Counted from the first letter of the stretch, positions 15,054 to 28,118 are shown. The stretch is DNA of 64,000 nt from Enoplosus armatus (GCF_043641665.1 NC_092197.1:19349857-19413856), one strand, 5' to 3'. Notes: generated from the letters alone by a model not told the origin. A program made the numbers and translations.

Positions 15054-15619
15054 ATTCAAGACTACCAGCTCTGATTCGGACTATGAACCAGGATGTACAG
15101 CAGAGTCCTGAGCGGTTACAGATTACACTGGCTGACTGCAAGGACGCAGGGACGCAGGGACGCAGGGAGGGAGCGTCTCAAGCCGTCACCCACATCTGTC
15201 GTCAAATACAGTCCTAATGCAACGTTAGCATAAAGCTCCTACTTGACTGACTTGGTGTATTTGGTGTAGCAGAATTGTGATTTTCTGCTTTCATGTCCTC
15301 TCAGCCATCTTGAGACCCGCCAGATTTGTCTTGGGGGCCCCTACTCGGGGGTCCCGATCTAAGGTATTGCTTTACTGAAATCCAAAACTAGTTTTCAATC
15401 TGTGTTTTCTCTTTCATTTCCTGCTCATCATTACCTCATCAACCAGAGAGACTGTCAACCTCTCAACCTGTCTCTCTCTCTCTCTCTCTCAAAAGGTCAG
15501 CATTGGATTAAATAGAGCACAAACATGGCTTCAGGTCTCATGTGCTGGGTTTGGGTCCCAGTTTTAGGCCCGTGAAGAACACATTGACACACACACACAC
15601 ACACACACAGTGACTGCAC

Positions 15620-15774
15620 CTGCGGACGGTGAGCTGCAGCGTCTTGTACGACCCTTTGACCAGAGCGATGGCCTCCTGCCTGTATCCAGTCAGCTCCACG
15701 TCGTTAATGGTGATAATCTCGTCCCCGACCAGCAGAGGCTGCTCCAAACGTACTGCCTTGCCGCCCTCCTCTAC
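15620..15774 (-). CDS. shroom: Shroom-family gene, coding exon 2 (second half of PDZ domain)
   Basis: The minus strand reads about 52 residues that complete a Shroom-type PDZ domain: VEEGGKAV, then a GDEIITIND core and [16 protein letters not shown]. The acceptor is GTGCAG at 15775-15780 and the donor is GTGCAG just below 15620. The exon is 155 nt and joins in phase 0 to the exon ending at 20306, leaving phase 2. Known for the family: Shroom proteins bind F-actin and Rho kinase and drive apical constriction; the N-terminal PDZ is followed far downstream by ASD1 and ASD2 domains. Those domains are not in the window, so the gene runs off the left edge. The [10 protein letters not shown] wording resembles Shroom3 more than Shroom2, but I cannot fix the paralogue. 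A (CA)n tract lies about 10 nt past the donor. Confidence 0.9.
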
Positions 15775-16799
15775 CTGCACAGGAAACAAACGCACAAATA
15801 AACACAAACACCTGAGGACAGAGGACAGAGCTTTTAAGGACAATGGCGTAGCACAGACGCCAACCGCAGAGGTCAATGACCCGCGTGCACACGGTGGATG
15901 AAACGCGTTGAGTGGCACTTGTTCTGGTCGGTAGGAAACACTTGATGGTGTGTACGTGTGTCATGTAGAGGGTCTTGGGCGTTCGCCTGGCCGCTTTGTC
16001 GTTCTCACATCCTGTCTGTCTCTGTAATTCTTTGTGGGGGTTTAAAAAAAAAAAACAACAACAAAACACAAAAACACCACAGTTTGCGCAGAAAACAGAG
16101 GCGTTTTGTCCAAATTTGTCCCAACGCTTGCCGAAACGACACAACACCCAGATGGTGTCCACAGTGGATTGAGACCATTCACTGAACCACTACCCGAGCT
16201 GTGATTGTCCAATCATCCTCAGCAACCATAACTACTCAACACACACGCTGAAGCAAAAGTGCACCAAACGGATTAAACTGTGTTTAATCTCTGCAATATG
16301 GGGAATGTGGAAATGAGCTAGTAAGCTGAATCTGGTAGGAAGCATCTTTTCTCTCATGATATGAGTACATTTAATAAACTAAACTAAACTGAAGGAATAT
16401 ATAGATAGTCACTGTAGACGTGTGTCCTGTAAACAAACAAACAAACAATCCAGCATGCGGGGTGGTAGAAAACATGTTGCCACGGTGGCGTGCTAGCTCG
16501 ACATTTTCAGTATTCCGAAACGAAAACGAAAACTTGCTGGAAACCGGTCAAAACGCTGCAAAAAAAACCCGGGAGGCAACAAATTGTTTCGAACATGACA
16601 ACATGTCTGAATATGCCATGCTGGACTGGAGAGCTAGCGGCTATAACTAAGAGGGGCGGGGCTTAGCACAGGGTCAGGTGCATGTTTCTTTTACTTTGAA
16701 ATAGTTCAAGTATTAAACATTTCATGCAGGTTTGAATTTCCTGTAACTTTTCTCATCACTTGTTGTCTTAAGTGGTGATTCAACTGAAACTCCCAGTCT

Positions 16800-16836
<37 letters not shown>

Positions 16837-16934
16837 TGTATCAGCATGACCCCACTGCATTATCAGCAATGATGCCTCTTAGCAGCCTATCAGTGTGTGT
16901 GTGCAGCAGTATCAGAATGCGTCTGTCTGTTTTC

Positions 16935-16984
<50 letters not shown>

Positions 16985-18617
16985 TGTTTGTCACACACTG
17001 TCTTGTGGTCTCGTCCTCTCTGGGAGATAAGCTCAATAGAAATCCTGCGTCGCTCGTCAAAACGTCTGCGTCTGCCGGCTCAGACTGGATTCCTGGGCGC
17101 TTGCTGGGTCGTGTTTTGGCGGACGAATCCACCGTGAGGTGAAACACGCTTTCTGCTGTGGCTCTCATTCTCGTTTAGCGCACAGTTGACGTCAGGCGCT
17201 TTTTCAGCTGAGACTGGAAACTGGGTGTGCCACAATACTGTGAATAGTGACTGCGAGTTGATGCAGGGGAGGTTTTCGGTCATCTTAAAGCTGCGTTCAG
17301 ACCAGGAAAGCGTAATGGCGATCTGTTGGTAACACTGAATCTATTTTTTTTTTATTGTATTTTTGGGTGCGAGGATGGTGTTAGCCACAATTTTCGTTTT
17401 TTTTGTTTGGCTTTAGATGTTCTTCCTGGTTTGAGTCGTGTGCAAAACTTGACCGAGTGGTTAACTTTGTTAGTGCAATGGTGTCATTGAAATGACGGTC
17501 TGACCTTTGACCTTAACAATCAGGCCGAGGTACTTAAGCCCTGAGCATATGACGTGAACGCAGTATTAAGGCTCCCTCTCCACCTGGTATTAACATGTGA
17601 TCCGTATCTGGATGTCTTGTCTGGGTCGGGTGCGAATGAACAACCGGCATGCGATCGGATCACGCAAGGCCACATCTGGTTCGCGTTTTGATCAGATTTT
17701 CAGCCCGGAGTTCAATGACGCGCTCTCGAGAAAACAATGCGCCCAATGAGTTGAGAGGTCGCCTAACTCTCCCTCCTCCTGCTACGGTATCTCAAGCTCC
17801 CCGTCAAAAAGTAGCGCAGATGAACCCTTCCTCCTGCAGAGGAAGAATAAGTAGAGCGCGTGCACGTCTTATTGAACTGACCTGCTCGTTAACAGCAGTT
17901 GTGCCTGCTAAAGATAATCCAGGTGATGTATCCAGATGCAGGGTCACGTGTTACCAGGTGGAAATGGGGTCTAAGGTTACAGCCATGAGTGTAAATTTGA
18001 GCAAACAATGCAGGATTTGCACCCAGCTTTAGAAGGAGGTCTGCCTTGAAAGCTCAATTCGGGGGCAAAAAAAATGAGGAGCACCCAGGAAGGGCCTTCA
18101 TTTGATAGTTGGGTTTTTTTCGCATGCTTTCCTGTGATTGACAAAGGTATCTAGCGCTGTTCTGGAACAATAAACCCCGCCCACCTGGGACTCTCTGAAT
18201 GTTAAAACAACTGCCAAGAATGTCTTGCAGGGTGTGTCCGACCCTCTTCTGGATTACAACATGTGTTGCTTTTTCGACAAAAGCATAATATGAGTTCGCC
18301 CGCGCACCGCAGCCCCAACACTGGGAGGGTTCCTCAAGCGTGGACGGGATGAAACACACCAAACAAATGTCCAAAAAAGGCCCAGTGACCAACAAAGACG
18401 GGTTTTCAAATGCGTCCACAGGTGTCGACATGAAGCAGTAGCAACACCACAAAACACAGATGGGAGATGTGTCTAATGGGCTGCAAAGGGAAATGAAACA
18501 TCCTCTCAGAGCTGTGACAGAAAAACAGCTCCGTAGAACGGCGCACATGCCTGCACTGTTTGCCTTTTTCAGTAATAAATATACCCAAATAAGGCTCGCA
18601 GGATCACCCTGTAAGTC

Positions 18618-18653
<36 letters not shown>

Positions 18654-18900
18654 ACTGACTTTGGTATTCCAGCTGAAATTCATTATCCAGCAGACGGAGA
18701 TATCCAAACAGAGTAGCTCAGCCTGTTCATACTGTGACTGAAATAACATACCTCCTCTAATCAATAAAGAGCAAGTGATTTGGGATAATATCCTCAGACA
18801 GCAGGGGGGGGGGCACTTTGAAAGGATTCTGAATAGTGCAGCCGTTCTCAACCATGTTGACAAATGAAGCAACGCAGGTGAAACTTGCAAAAATCAAAGA

Positions 18901-19025
18901 AGCGTCCTAGTGGTTAAGACAAATACCACACGGCCGGGGACCTCTGTTGCATTTCGTACCCCGTCTCTATCCCCATGTATCTGGTCTGTCGCTACACTGT
19001 CACCATCTAATAAAGGCAAGATTCA
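18901..19025 (+). mobile_element. tRNA-derived SINE copy
   Basis: The segment opens with a tRNA-like head (CCTAGTGGTTAAG, box-A-like), a degenerate box-B-like stretch, then a pyrimidine-rich body ending in CACCATCTAATAAAGGCAAG. This head plus AATAAAGGCA tail is the layout of common teleost tRNA-derived SINEs. It lies in Shroom intron 1. Exact ends and subfamily are not determined. Confidence 0.65.
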
Positions 19026-19289
19026 AAAGAGAAGCAGCGGAGACTCCCTGAAACTTCAGTCCCCAGCATGGCTCCATACCAAGGCTGCGATTTAAACAGG
19101 TGTCCCAAGCAAAGTTCGTACGTCCACAAAGTGTTAAAACTAAAGCAGCAGAGGCTGACGTATCCCGACTTTTGATCCCTAGCGTGATCAAGCTCCAAAA
19201 ACTCCCAATTTCCCATGATGCAACACTGCGTGTATCTTTTCATTAGACCATCCCTGACGGGCGAACACCCACATCTTTCAAACCACCAC

Positions 19290-19345
19290 CTCAAAATTGT
19301 ACCTGAGTACAGTGTCACTGTACTTTTCCTTACTTTCCACCACTG
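19290..19345 (+). mobile_element. Fragment of hAT-like non-autonomous element (3' end)
   Basis: The wording CTCAAAATTGTACCTGAGTA ... TTTCCACCACTG matches the 3' terminal part of the ACTCAAGTA/CAGTGGTGGAA type of teleost non-autonomous hAT-like repeat, of which a longer copy lies at 40645-41060. Only about 55 nt are recognisable. Confidence 0.55.
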
Positions 19346-19652
19346 CTGTGTTTAAACACAGGATGGGTGAAGACGGAGAGCGGGACAGACAACGGAGAGA
19401 GAGAGACACACTGGTTGAATATGTAGGGACAAACAAACGGACAGAAATAAAGAGAAAGGCAGAAACACGAAGCCACAGGGGGGGGAATAGTCAGAGGCTG
19501 AAAGGCAGAGACAGACAAAGTTGAGACATCAGGCAGTCGTTGGATCACACTGGTCCGAGTGTGTTTTCGAAAGCACCCAGGAAAACGCATAATTCACATT
19601 CTTGTCCTGTTTTTATTTTTTTGGCCTCCGTCCCAGAATAACCTCTCTCTCT

Positions 19653-19653
<1 letters not shown>

Positions 19654-19700
<47 letters not shown>

Positions 19701-19712
19701 GCACACACACAC
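19654..19712. repeat. (CA)n microsatellite with CG interruption
   Basis: Nearly 30 CA units with a short CGCG interruption, in Shroom intron 1. Confidence 0.95.
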
Positions 19713-20305
19713 CAGCCTGCTGATTTGCATGCTAATAAAATGAGGCCGCGCTGGCTGTAGGGACAGAAAGGGAGTCATCGGCGGTCATTTTCCTTATTAC
19801 AGTCAAGAGGAGGAGCAAATACAGTGGACCTGCTGCTGTTTGTGCGCGGTGACCGTACCGACCCATTTTACCAGGGGAGGTGTCAAATGAAATGATGCCA
19901 CCGGTTGCACTGTGGGAAATGTAGGTTCCGGAGCTTGACCCCTGACTAGAAATCTGGATATCACCAGCCTCTGTTGCTTCCATTTTGACTAGACTATTGG
20001 AATTGCTTTTGATTGCCTAGTGATGCACACTGTCCTGAAAATAAGCACTTAGACATGAATATGTATGACTTTTGTTTGATATGGGGTAGGGCCCATCTAT
20101 TGTGGTATTTGTACTTTCACCTAAAAATGATGAATACTTCTGCCACTGACATTATTTATAAATGATAAAACTGATCCCCAAAAAAAATCAGTCCATAGTT
20201 TGACCATACTGTTGTAATCTAAATGTCACAGTGACACTGTGGAGGTCCCAGTGGGGTGACATATCATAAAGACACAGCAAGGCAGCACTGCTTCCTGTCT
20301 CGTAC

Positions 20306-20464
20306 CTTGGAGACGATGAGCGGCTCTCCGTGCTCCAGGCCGCCCTGCAGGGTGAAACCCCACGGGGCTCCTCCCTGAAGCCGGGCCTCCACCAGCACCC
20401 AGCCGCCGCCTCCTCCTCCTCCGCCCGCCGCCCGTCGGAGCACCGCCCGGCCGCCGCTCTCCAT
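20306..20464 (-). CDS. shroom: Shroom-family gene, first coding exon (start and first half of PDZ domain)
   Basis: The first coding exon starts at an ATG on the minus strand (plus-strand cat at 20462-20464) and ends in phase 0 before the donor GTACG. It gives 53 residues: a short basic leader, an eight-glycine run at residues 14-21, then [19 protein letters not shown] and [22 protein letters not shown] is the carboxylate-binding loop region typical of Shroom PDZ domains. It splices over 4.5 kb to the exon at 15620-15774. The leader is extremely GC-rich. The upstream sequence (20465-20860) is probably 5' UTR and promoter. This ATG was chosen because it is the first in frame before the conserved block and Shroom N-termini are short. 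Polarity and assignment to the family are secure; the paralogue is not. Confidence 0.9.
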
Positions 20465-21003
20465 GGCCCCGCCTGGGAGTGCTCACTCCGGGCTCCTCTG
20501 CCCTCAGCCCGGCGGACTGAGGAGAGAGGGAGGGAGGGGAGGGGAGGGGGGGGGACTGAAGAAAACGATCTCTCCTTCACGAGCGCATTTCCCTCGTTCA
20601 TTTAGAGCTCCTCGTTATGAAAAAAAAAAAAAAGGGGGGGGTAAAAAGGAAAGCAGGAGGTGTCCGAGCACCGAGCCGCGTTTCCCACAAAGTGCATTCC
20701 TGAAGCGGTGAGAGCGGCCGATCCTCCGGCACGCAGAGTCCGACAACACCCCGAAACCACCCGCCGGAGTCCGGAGAGAAAAAGGTTGAAGAGTTTACCG
20801 AGATGCCAGAGTGGTGAAACTTCCTGCACGAAGGTCAGATGAGATCTGCTCAAACATAAATCCAAACCCCCCCCACGCCTCTCTCCCTCTGTCTGCCGCT
20901 CTCTCTCTCTCTCTCTCTCTCTTCCGAAAATCAGTTTAGCATCACAATAGGATTTACTGCGACTCACTGAGCGAAAAGAAAAGAGAGAGAGAGACACAGA
21001 GAG

Positions 21004-21053
<50 letters not shown>

Positions 21054-21395
21054 GGAGTGAGGTAGAGTGAGACAGAGAGGCGGTAGGAGAGAAGGGGAAC
21101 AGCAGAGGAGACAAGGAGAGGAGACGAGGGAGGTGAGAGGTAGGCAAGGAAAGAAAACACTTAAAGAAGTTAGAAGGAAAGAAAGAAAGAAAGGATAAAT
21201 GAAGGAAGGAGGAATTACAGAGAGGAAGGAAGGTAGGAAAGAGGGAAGGAAGGGTGGAGGAAAAAAAGGAAGTAAGAAGAGATAGAAGGAGATCAATAGA
21301 GGGGATAAACTCCTTGAAAGGGGGATGATTAAAACATGAAAAAAGAGAAGAGCTGTGAATAGAAGAGGGACACAGGACTGAAAGCAGAGTGTTTC

Positions 21396-21431
<36 letters not shown>

Positions 21432-24400
21432 TGATGAGTTGTAATCCAATCCTCCACAGCAGAGCTGGACTCAGGTCTGACGCCGCTTCCATTCACACTG
21501 GGACCGGATTACTGCACCGGACCGACAACCGGGGCGTTCACGTCGGCTGTTTTTGGTGACGGGGTTCGCGCGGGGCGGCAGACCCTTAAAAAAGGCCTCG
21601 GCGTGCTTCAAGCGGACCACGTCTACAGGTCAGAGAGCGGAATTGTGGTGAGCTGACAGGGGTCAAAGGGCACGGGGGTTTTACGAGGACAAACCGAAGA
21701 GACATTTCATCGACCCTCAGGTGCCTTCAGGTACGGCCTCGTCTGTCCGTCAGGATGCGTCTCATCCCGTCTTATTGACAGGACGAGACGAATTGTAACC
21801 TGCGGGGTTTAAAAGGTGAACGTCAGCTACGAAATGTGATCAACGGAGGACTCATATTGTAGGACTCCTCTGGTATACGGTCAAAAGCCCCACAAGTGTT
21901 AAGTAAGTGAACCTTGAGGCGGGACGCTGTCAACCACGGAGCTTTTCGTTTCTGGAGGGGAAATGTTTTTAAGCGGGTCTTCCTCCGAAGGCCAGCGGCG
22001 AGGGGACAGCAGCGTCAGCAGTGTGTGTGATCAGAGACTGCCACCTAGAGGGATGTATGAGAACTACGTTACACTTTACCAACCTTCCTTTCACATTGAA
22101 TGATATTCAACTGTGGTTGCGCAGTTGTTTTTCCAACTGGACCTGTAGTTACATTTCTGATGATAATAAATGTATGTATAATAATACTATCAGTACACTC
22201 AAAAACACCACACACCTTCCGCCGGTCCTCATATTTCATACACGTACATTTAATTCAATAATATACATATAAAGTCCACGGTTGAGAAGATATATTCCGG
22301 CACGTTTGCTAGAAATAGTTACTGCGATTCTGATAAGGCACTGGGTCACATTTAAACAAATATATGCAAACACCAAACAAAAGGAAAGGTATAAATTGTT
22401 CTCGTATAAATGTGCAATTTAAAAACAAACAAACATTATTGCTTCAAAAGATTTCGATTTAACCAAAAAACTGGATAAGATTAGAAGTTTTAAAACATTC
22501 AAGTCTTTACATGCATAGATGTTTTTTTCAAAGGGGACTACTTGCAGGCCGATGGACTTAGCTAAACGCAACACTGTCAGACTTACATTTAAAAGGAGTT
22601 ACAGCTCTGCCCATGAACACCGTGTCAAACGTGTAAAAAAAAAAATAAATAATGAGGACAAGCACATTAAAAATGTTCAGTTTGATTACAATTTTACACG
22701 ATCTGTTATCAGTTCCTACAGACGGCGCAGATCTTCCCCCATATGTGCTGAAGCTGAAATAAATTAAAAGGAGGTATATTACACGTCAAAGACATTTGTT
22801 CGACCGCCGTTTTCTGAATTTCAGCGATTCAGAAAAAAAAGTAAAGCATCATTTTTAATTTTATCTGTGAATTCTCTGTAAGCATCAATATCTGAATACT
22901 GACGCTTACAAAGTCCTGAAGTTCACCACAAAACTGGATGTCTGCTGAAAATTCTGCCAGCTGAGGATCATTTCCCAAGTTAGCTGTAAAAAAACAAAAC
23001 AAAACAACAAAACTTTTTTTTTTTTTTTTTTAAACAGCGACAGCTTGTGTTGCGAATAAATGCCTAAAAAAAGAAGAAGCACAAAGCACTCATGATGTTT
23101 AGAGTTCGCGGTGAAATCTGAACATTAGATTAGTGATGTAAACATAAAAATGTCTTTGTCATTTTGGAATGAAACTCATCAGTTACATTGGAACCACACA
23201 AGAGGGGCAGAAAATGTCCATTGAGCACGGGGCATGAAGCCCAAGTTAAAGTGTTTCTCTGTCCTTCGGTCTCATGTGGTTTTGGTTTTTTTGTTTGTTT
23301 GTTTTTTAGGGACGGCTCTCACAACAAATTCTAAAACACTGTAGTGCTGGAATACTGCAATCTATGGTCTTTAGGTAAAAACTGAGTTGTGGTTTCACAA
23401 TTGATAGCAGCAGCCAATCCAAAGATGTCAGAGGGACACGACTTTGATCAGCCGACTTTTCTTTTAGTGCCACCAACAGATAAAACCCCCCCCCCCCTTG
23501 TCGAACACTTTGGTTCATGACGAGGATGCCTCTGCTATGACCGAGATGCTGACCGTGTGCACGTTGACATGCTATTGTCACGTTAACATGTTCGCATTAA
23601 AGTGCTACCTTTGGCAAGGTAATATTCTAGTGTGGAGCGCAGCATGCTAACACGCTAATGTTAACACTCTTGACATTGACGGTCTCTTTCGTGGTGATTT
23701 AGATTTCTTGGCGAAATCTCAACATCGAAATCAGTGAAAACCACGTTTCCCCAGAATGTTACAAACGCTAGCATTGGCGATGTTAGCATGCAAGTAGTTC
23801 AGCATGAGCTGTAAAGATTTCTACGACCCGGCGGAGCGCGAAAGCACGGTTTGGTTGCAACCTGTCTTCATTTGGTAGTTCGTCCATCATTTCTATGCTA
23901 GAAATGCAAAGATGGTGGTGTAATTTGAATGTGAGGTTTGTAGCAGGTAAGCGCTATCTTATCTTTTCTTTTATCTGGCTCAACCCATTATCATTCTGGG
24001 ATTGGGGGGGGGGGGGACCCCACTCTGGCTTGTTTGTATTTCTTTAAACCAATCACAAGCCCAGGACGCAGCGACGGCGCCCATGCAAAACGCTAACACG
24101 CAGATAGCAGAAGGGGAGGAGACTCCTTACTGACATAGTCGGCCAATGGCGGACTTCTCCCAGCAGCCTGCAGACTGCCTATCCACCATGCTGTAGTCTT
24201 CCTGCAAAGACTGCGTCAGCTGTCGCCTCGGTAGCTTCACACTGGGTGGACTGCAGAGGTTTTGGAGACAGACACCCTGTCAGAACCTACTACAGGTTTC
24301 TAACAAGGTCTAACTCGGAATGAGATGTGACAGCTGGCGAGCGATGTTATCATACCTGTTAGGAAGCAATGGGAAGAAGACTGGCTGGAAAAAAAACCCA

Positions 24401-24453
24401 AAACAAAACACAAACTCCAGTGAGACTGACATAAGCTCCACAAACTCAAAACA
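20465..24453. other. Shroom 5' region and intergenic interval up to the MADF gene
   Basis: The region starts with a probable 5' UTR/promoter for shroom (20465-20900, GC-rich). A long purine-rich, partly (GA)n tract follows at 20980-21390, then AT-rich sequence without a recognisable gene. The part near 22000-24450 may include the 3' UTR of the minus-strand MADF gene, whose stop is at 24454. TTAGCATGCTAA-like dispersed repeat fragments occur near 23560-23790. No coding sequence was supported. Confidence 0.5.
20980..21390 (+). repeat. Purine-rich tract with (GA)n core upstream of shroom
   Basis: About 400 nt of strongly purine-biased plus-strand sequence, including an uninterrupted (GA)n block at about 21010-21052 and many GGAAG and GAAAG units. 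It lies 5' of shroom exon 1. No coding sequence is supported. Confidence 0.8.
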
Positions 24454-27400
24454 CTAAACCTCGTCCGACACGCTGTGGATCGTTTGAATTATCTTCTTTT
24501 TCAGCTTCTTCACTTTGCCCGGTGGGGTGTCGTTCAGACACTCCTCCACGTACTTCAGGAACCCCGCATGCGGCGACACCGTCTGGCTTTGGCAGAACGC
24601 TCGCATGAAGTCCAGCACCTCGCCGGGCGGCGGGCGGCAGCTCACTCGCTTGCGTCCTGACACCCTGCTGTCAGTGTGAGAGGAGGGTGTGGAGGGGGAG
24701 GAGGAGGAGGAGGAGGAGGAGGGGGAGGAGTGCTGGGAGTCTGGGGGAGTAGGCGAGGGAGGGGCTTCGAGGCCCTGTGGCGTCCGTTTGGGAGCAGCGT
24801 GGTAGCGCAGGAGGCCGGACTCCCGCGGCTCGTGGAAGTGGAGGTCCTGAGGATGCTCGTCCTCGTCACAGGAGTCGCAGAGGAACATGAGCTCGCGGTA
24901 GTGTTTCCACTTCGGAAGGTAAAAGTCCTCCGAACCACATGTTTTGTTTGAGCTCACCGCCTTGTGTTCACGTTGGAAGATGGTCCGCAGGTTCCTGAAC
25001 TTCGTCTTTATGTCTTCCACTGAAGAATGAAGAATTACAGAGCCGGTTAGCCTCAACACACGGAACCACTTTTGGGGAGAAGATAAAACCTGAAACCAAT
25101 CAACTAAATATGCGTCCATCAAATGAATGACATATTTCTCTCTATGTTGAAGTCCTCCTGTTGACAAGGCTGTGACAATAACGCCATCACTGTTACCTGT
25201 GAATGGGACTGGCTCATTGTCAGAAAGGAGGCTGCTGAGCGTCTCCAGAAGGCTCTGTCTCAACAGCCTGTTCCTGTAGCTTTCGGACTTGTGGTTCCAC
25301 AGACAGCTGTGCTCTGGAAAAGAAAGAGAAGATGAACACAATAAAAATACAGCCAAGTCTGAATGAATCTCCCTCCTGTATCACTCCTCTCACGTCCATG
25401 CAATTCTACATGTGGAATTAGCTCATAAACAGGATGAAGACTAGTTAATCTCTTGGTAATGAATGGCTCTACTGTAAGGATTCATCAGAACTAAAATGTA
25501 GTAATAAGAACATGAGCTGGCGCTGATTAACGAGTGAAACAAAACTACCAGGGGAGTAAGGGAGCTATCAATCAAGCCTGGTCTGTGCACAGCCCCAGGG
25601 CCCTTTATCACAAAAATTAAAATGAAAAAAATCAACAGCAACATAAATGATGCCACCAACCGGAGTAAAATGATATGAGCTGCTGAACTTTGACCTCGTT
25701 CCAGTGGCAGCGGGAGTCGGAGCCCAGTCGGCTGTCTTGCTGAACTGAACCGGACAGGGAGAAATTTACAGGGGAGGGGCTTGCACGAGGTTTGGCGTCC
25801 GGTAGTGAAGTGGACGGAGAGGCGGGGAGTGCGGGAGCGCTCGTTTGGCTCGCTAGCCTGAGATCGTCTGGGGAAGCAGAGAGGAAGATTTGGTATGCGG
25901 CACTGGTGATGGTTTTGGCATCGCTAGAGGGAGCTGGGGGGTTGCCGAACTTGATTCTGTTGGTTTGGGCGAAGCTGCTCGGGGTGGACGAGGGCGCCTG
26001 GCTTCCATGTTCCAGGTCCGTGTCTTCCTGCTGCACCAGCATCTGCGGGTCGTCCGGGCTGTCGTCTTCGTCGCAGGACTCGCAGAGGAAGAGCAGCTGC
26101 TGGTAGTGTTTCCATTTGGACACGTAGGATTTGTCAGACGCCCTGCCAGCCTGGACCGCCTTGTATTCGCGGTTGAAAACCGTCCGAAGGTTCTTGAACT
26201 TGCACTTTAAGTCTTCGACTGCAAAACAGCAACAAGGGACTCACTTTCCACCAAGCTCAAGAACAAATACATCTCACATCTCGTGTTCCTCAAATGTATA
26301 GTGTTGTTTGTTCTTTCCAGCAGATCTGGATTAGTGTTCATTTGTTGCTCTGCAAAATTAATTAAACTAAGTTAGGATACGTTTTCTATATTAACACTGA
26401 ATCAAATAATTGGTGTAACGTCTCCTTTAGTTTTAGCCTCTTTCAGCTCGAAGGTTTGGTTTTACAGCACATTTAATGGGGTGGAACATTTAGCAGCTAA
26501 AGAGCCAGATACTTTGAATTTTAACTAGTAAAACAGCTGTCTGATAATAGCTGTGTGTGTGTGTGTGATTCCATCTTTCAGGACATGCGCTTATTTGCTT
26601 TCTCTCTGAGAATAAAATACGAAAACATTAAAAAAAAAACGTTGTAAACCACCGGCCAAGAATACCTGAATGTACAAATAATGCTGGTATTGAATCCCTG
26701 GTGGTGATGATGATGATGATGATGGGCTGTAGCCATTAAAACAAAAAAGCAGGACTAAATGTGATATTTACCTGAGAAAAGCACTGAGTGGTCGGACAGC
26801 TGGCTCCTCAGGGTCTCCAGCAGCCTCAGTCTGAGCTGGCGGTTGTTGTGGTTTTCAGACTTCTTGTTCCAGAGGCAGTTATGCTCTGTGCACAACGACA
26901 ACACCCATCAACTAGGAAACACTGGTATTGGTGAACACCCTCTCTAGTAACAACTAGTTATTTTTGAATTTGTTTTATTTACCAGAGTAGAAAGCTATTA
27001 GTGCGCGCTCCCTCTCTTCAGTCCAGTAACATTTAACCATGGCGTTGGAGGGGACGCAGGAGGACGAGGAGGAGGAGGAGGAGGAGGTGGACGGAGCGGG
27101 GAGGAGGGAGATGATCAGTCCCGGGGAGGTGAGGACAGGCCGGCTGTCCTCCTGTGGAACAGTCAGCGGCGAGAGCGGCGGGTCGTCGGGGCCGTCAACC
27201 TGGTCCCAGCAGCCCTGCAGGAACATCAGCTGCTGGTAGTGCTTCCACTGCGGCACGAAGACGTCGTCGGACCTGCACACCTTGCTCGCCTTCACCATTT
27301 TGTACTGACGCTGGAAGGTGGTGCGAAGGTTCTTGAACTTGTTTTTGATGTCTTCCACTGGAAAGATAATCAGAACATTGTAAGAGCTTTTTTTCTCCTA

Positions 27401-28086
27401 CAAAATAAACGTTGAAAATCAATGGATTCGACCAGAGCCTTGCCTGTGAAACGAACAGGTGGGGGGTGAGCTGACAGAAGGATCCTCAGGTGTTCCAGGG
27501 TCTTCCATCGCAGCCGGCGGTTCTTGTAGCTCTCTGACTTGTGGTTCCACAGGCAACTGTGCTCTGGGAGATGAAAACAGACAAGACACTTGACCGCCGC
27601 AATGCCATTTGACTAAATCAATTCGTATCAAGAGCAGTTATTCCGAGTTTTCAACGCGTTTTCAAAAAATGGCCGAAGGAAACCGACACATCAAGTCGTT
27701 AAATCTGTATGTAGGCCAATCGAAATGATATGTTTTCAGCCTGCAGACTTTGACAGATTGTGATTGTTACTATGTTTTGGAAAAGTCCACTTGTGTTGCT
27801 GATTTTTCTTTGCGCTAAACACACAAGTACATATCGTAAAGCATATGTACATATAATACATACATAATAATAATAATAATAATAATAACAGCAGGGCGAC
27901 GATGCCGTTATTTCAATAGTGGCGGTTTGGGGGATATTAGTGTGAATTCTGACCTCTGCAGGGGGGGGGGGGGGGGGGGGGGACTCTACACATCTTTCAT
28001 CTGCTCAGACTAAGTCTTGGCCAATAAAATTAAAACAGACCTAATTTGTTGTCATTTCTTGTGGTGGAGTTGCTTTAGTCAGGTGG

Positions 28087-28118
<32 letters not shown>

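Larger units (their letters stand above)
1..15619. other. Shroom downstream intron, repeat-rich, no exon recognised
   Basis: No further Shroom exon was recognised here on the minus strand, so most or all of this stretch is probably the intron after the PDZ exons. It holds many (TG)n/(CA)n tracts (about 2819-2848, 3965-4004, 7205-7230, 7981-8009, 8148-8186, 11370-11413, 11563-11596, 13575-13626), a purine-rich block at 1460-1860, a tetranucleotide array at 9361-9538 and dispersed-repeat fragments near 2210-2345, 2480-2640 and 10660-10705. The open frames across it are microsatellite or chance frames. A short terminal Shroom exon could still be hidden. Confidence 0.6.
15775..20305. other. Shroom intron 1
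   Basis: This 4.5-kb interval separates the two PDZ exons. It contains microsatellites (16801-16832, 16938-16970, 18618-18651, 19654-19712), a tRNA-derived SINE near 18901-19025 and a hAT-like fragment near 19290-19345. I see no convincing exon inside it. Confidence 0.65.

Noticed and set aside
18054..18890. Minus-strand open frame of 278 codons in Shroom intron 1
   Set aside because: Interrupted by a (CA)n translation and without any recognisable domain; composition looks non-coding. It is long enough that RNA-seq would settle it.
20602..21492. Long minus-strand Ser/Leu-rich open frame
   Set aside because: It is the translation of the (GA)n purine tract on the opposite strand; no exon evidence.
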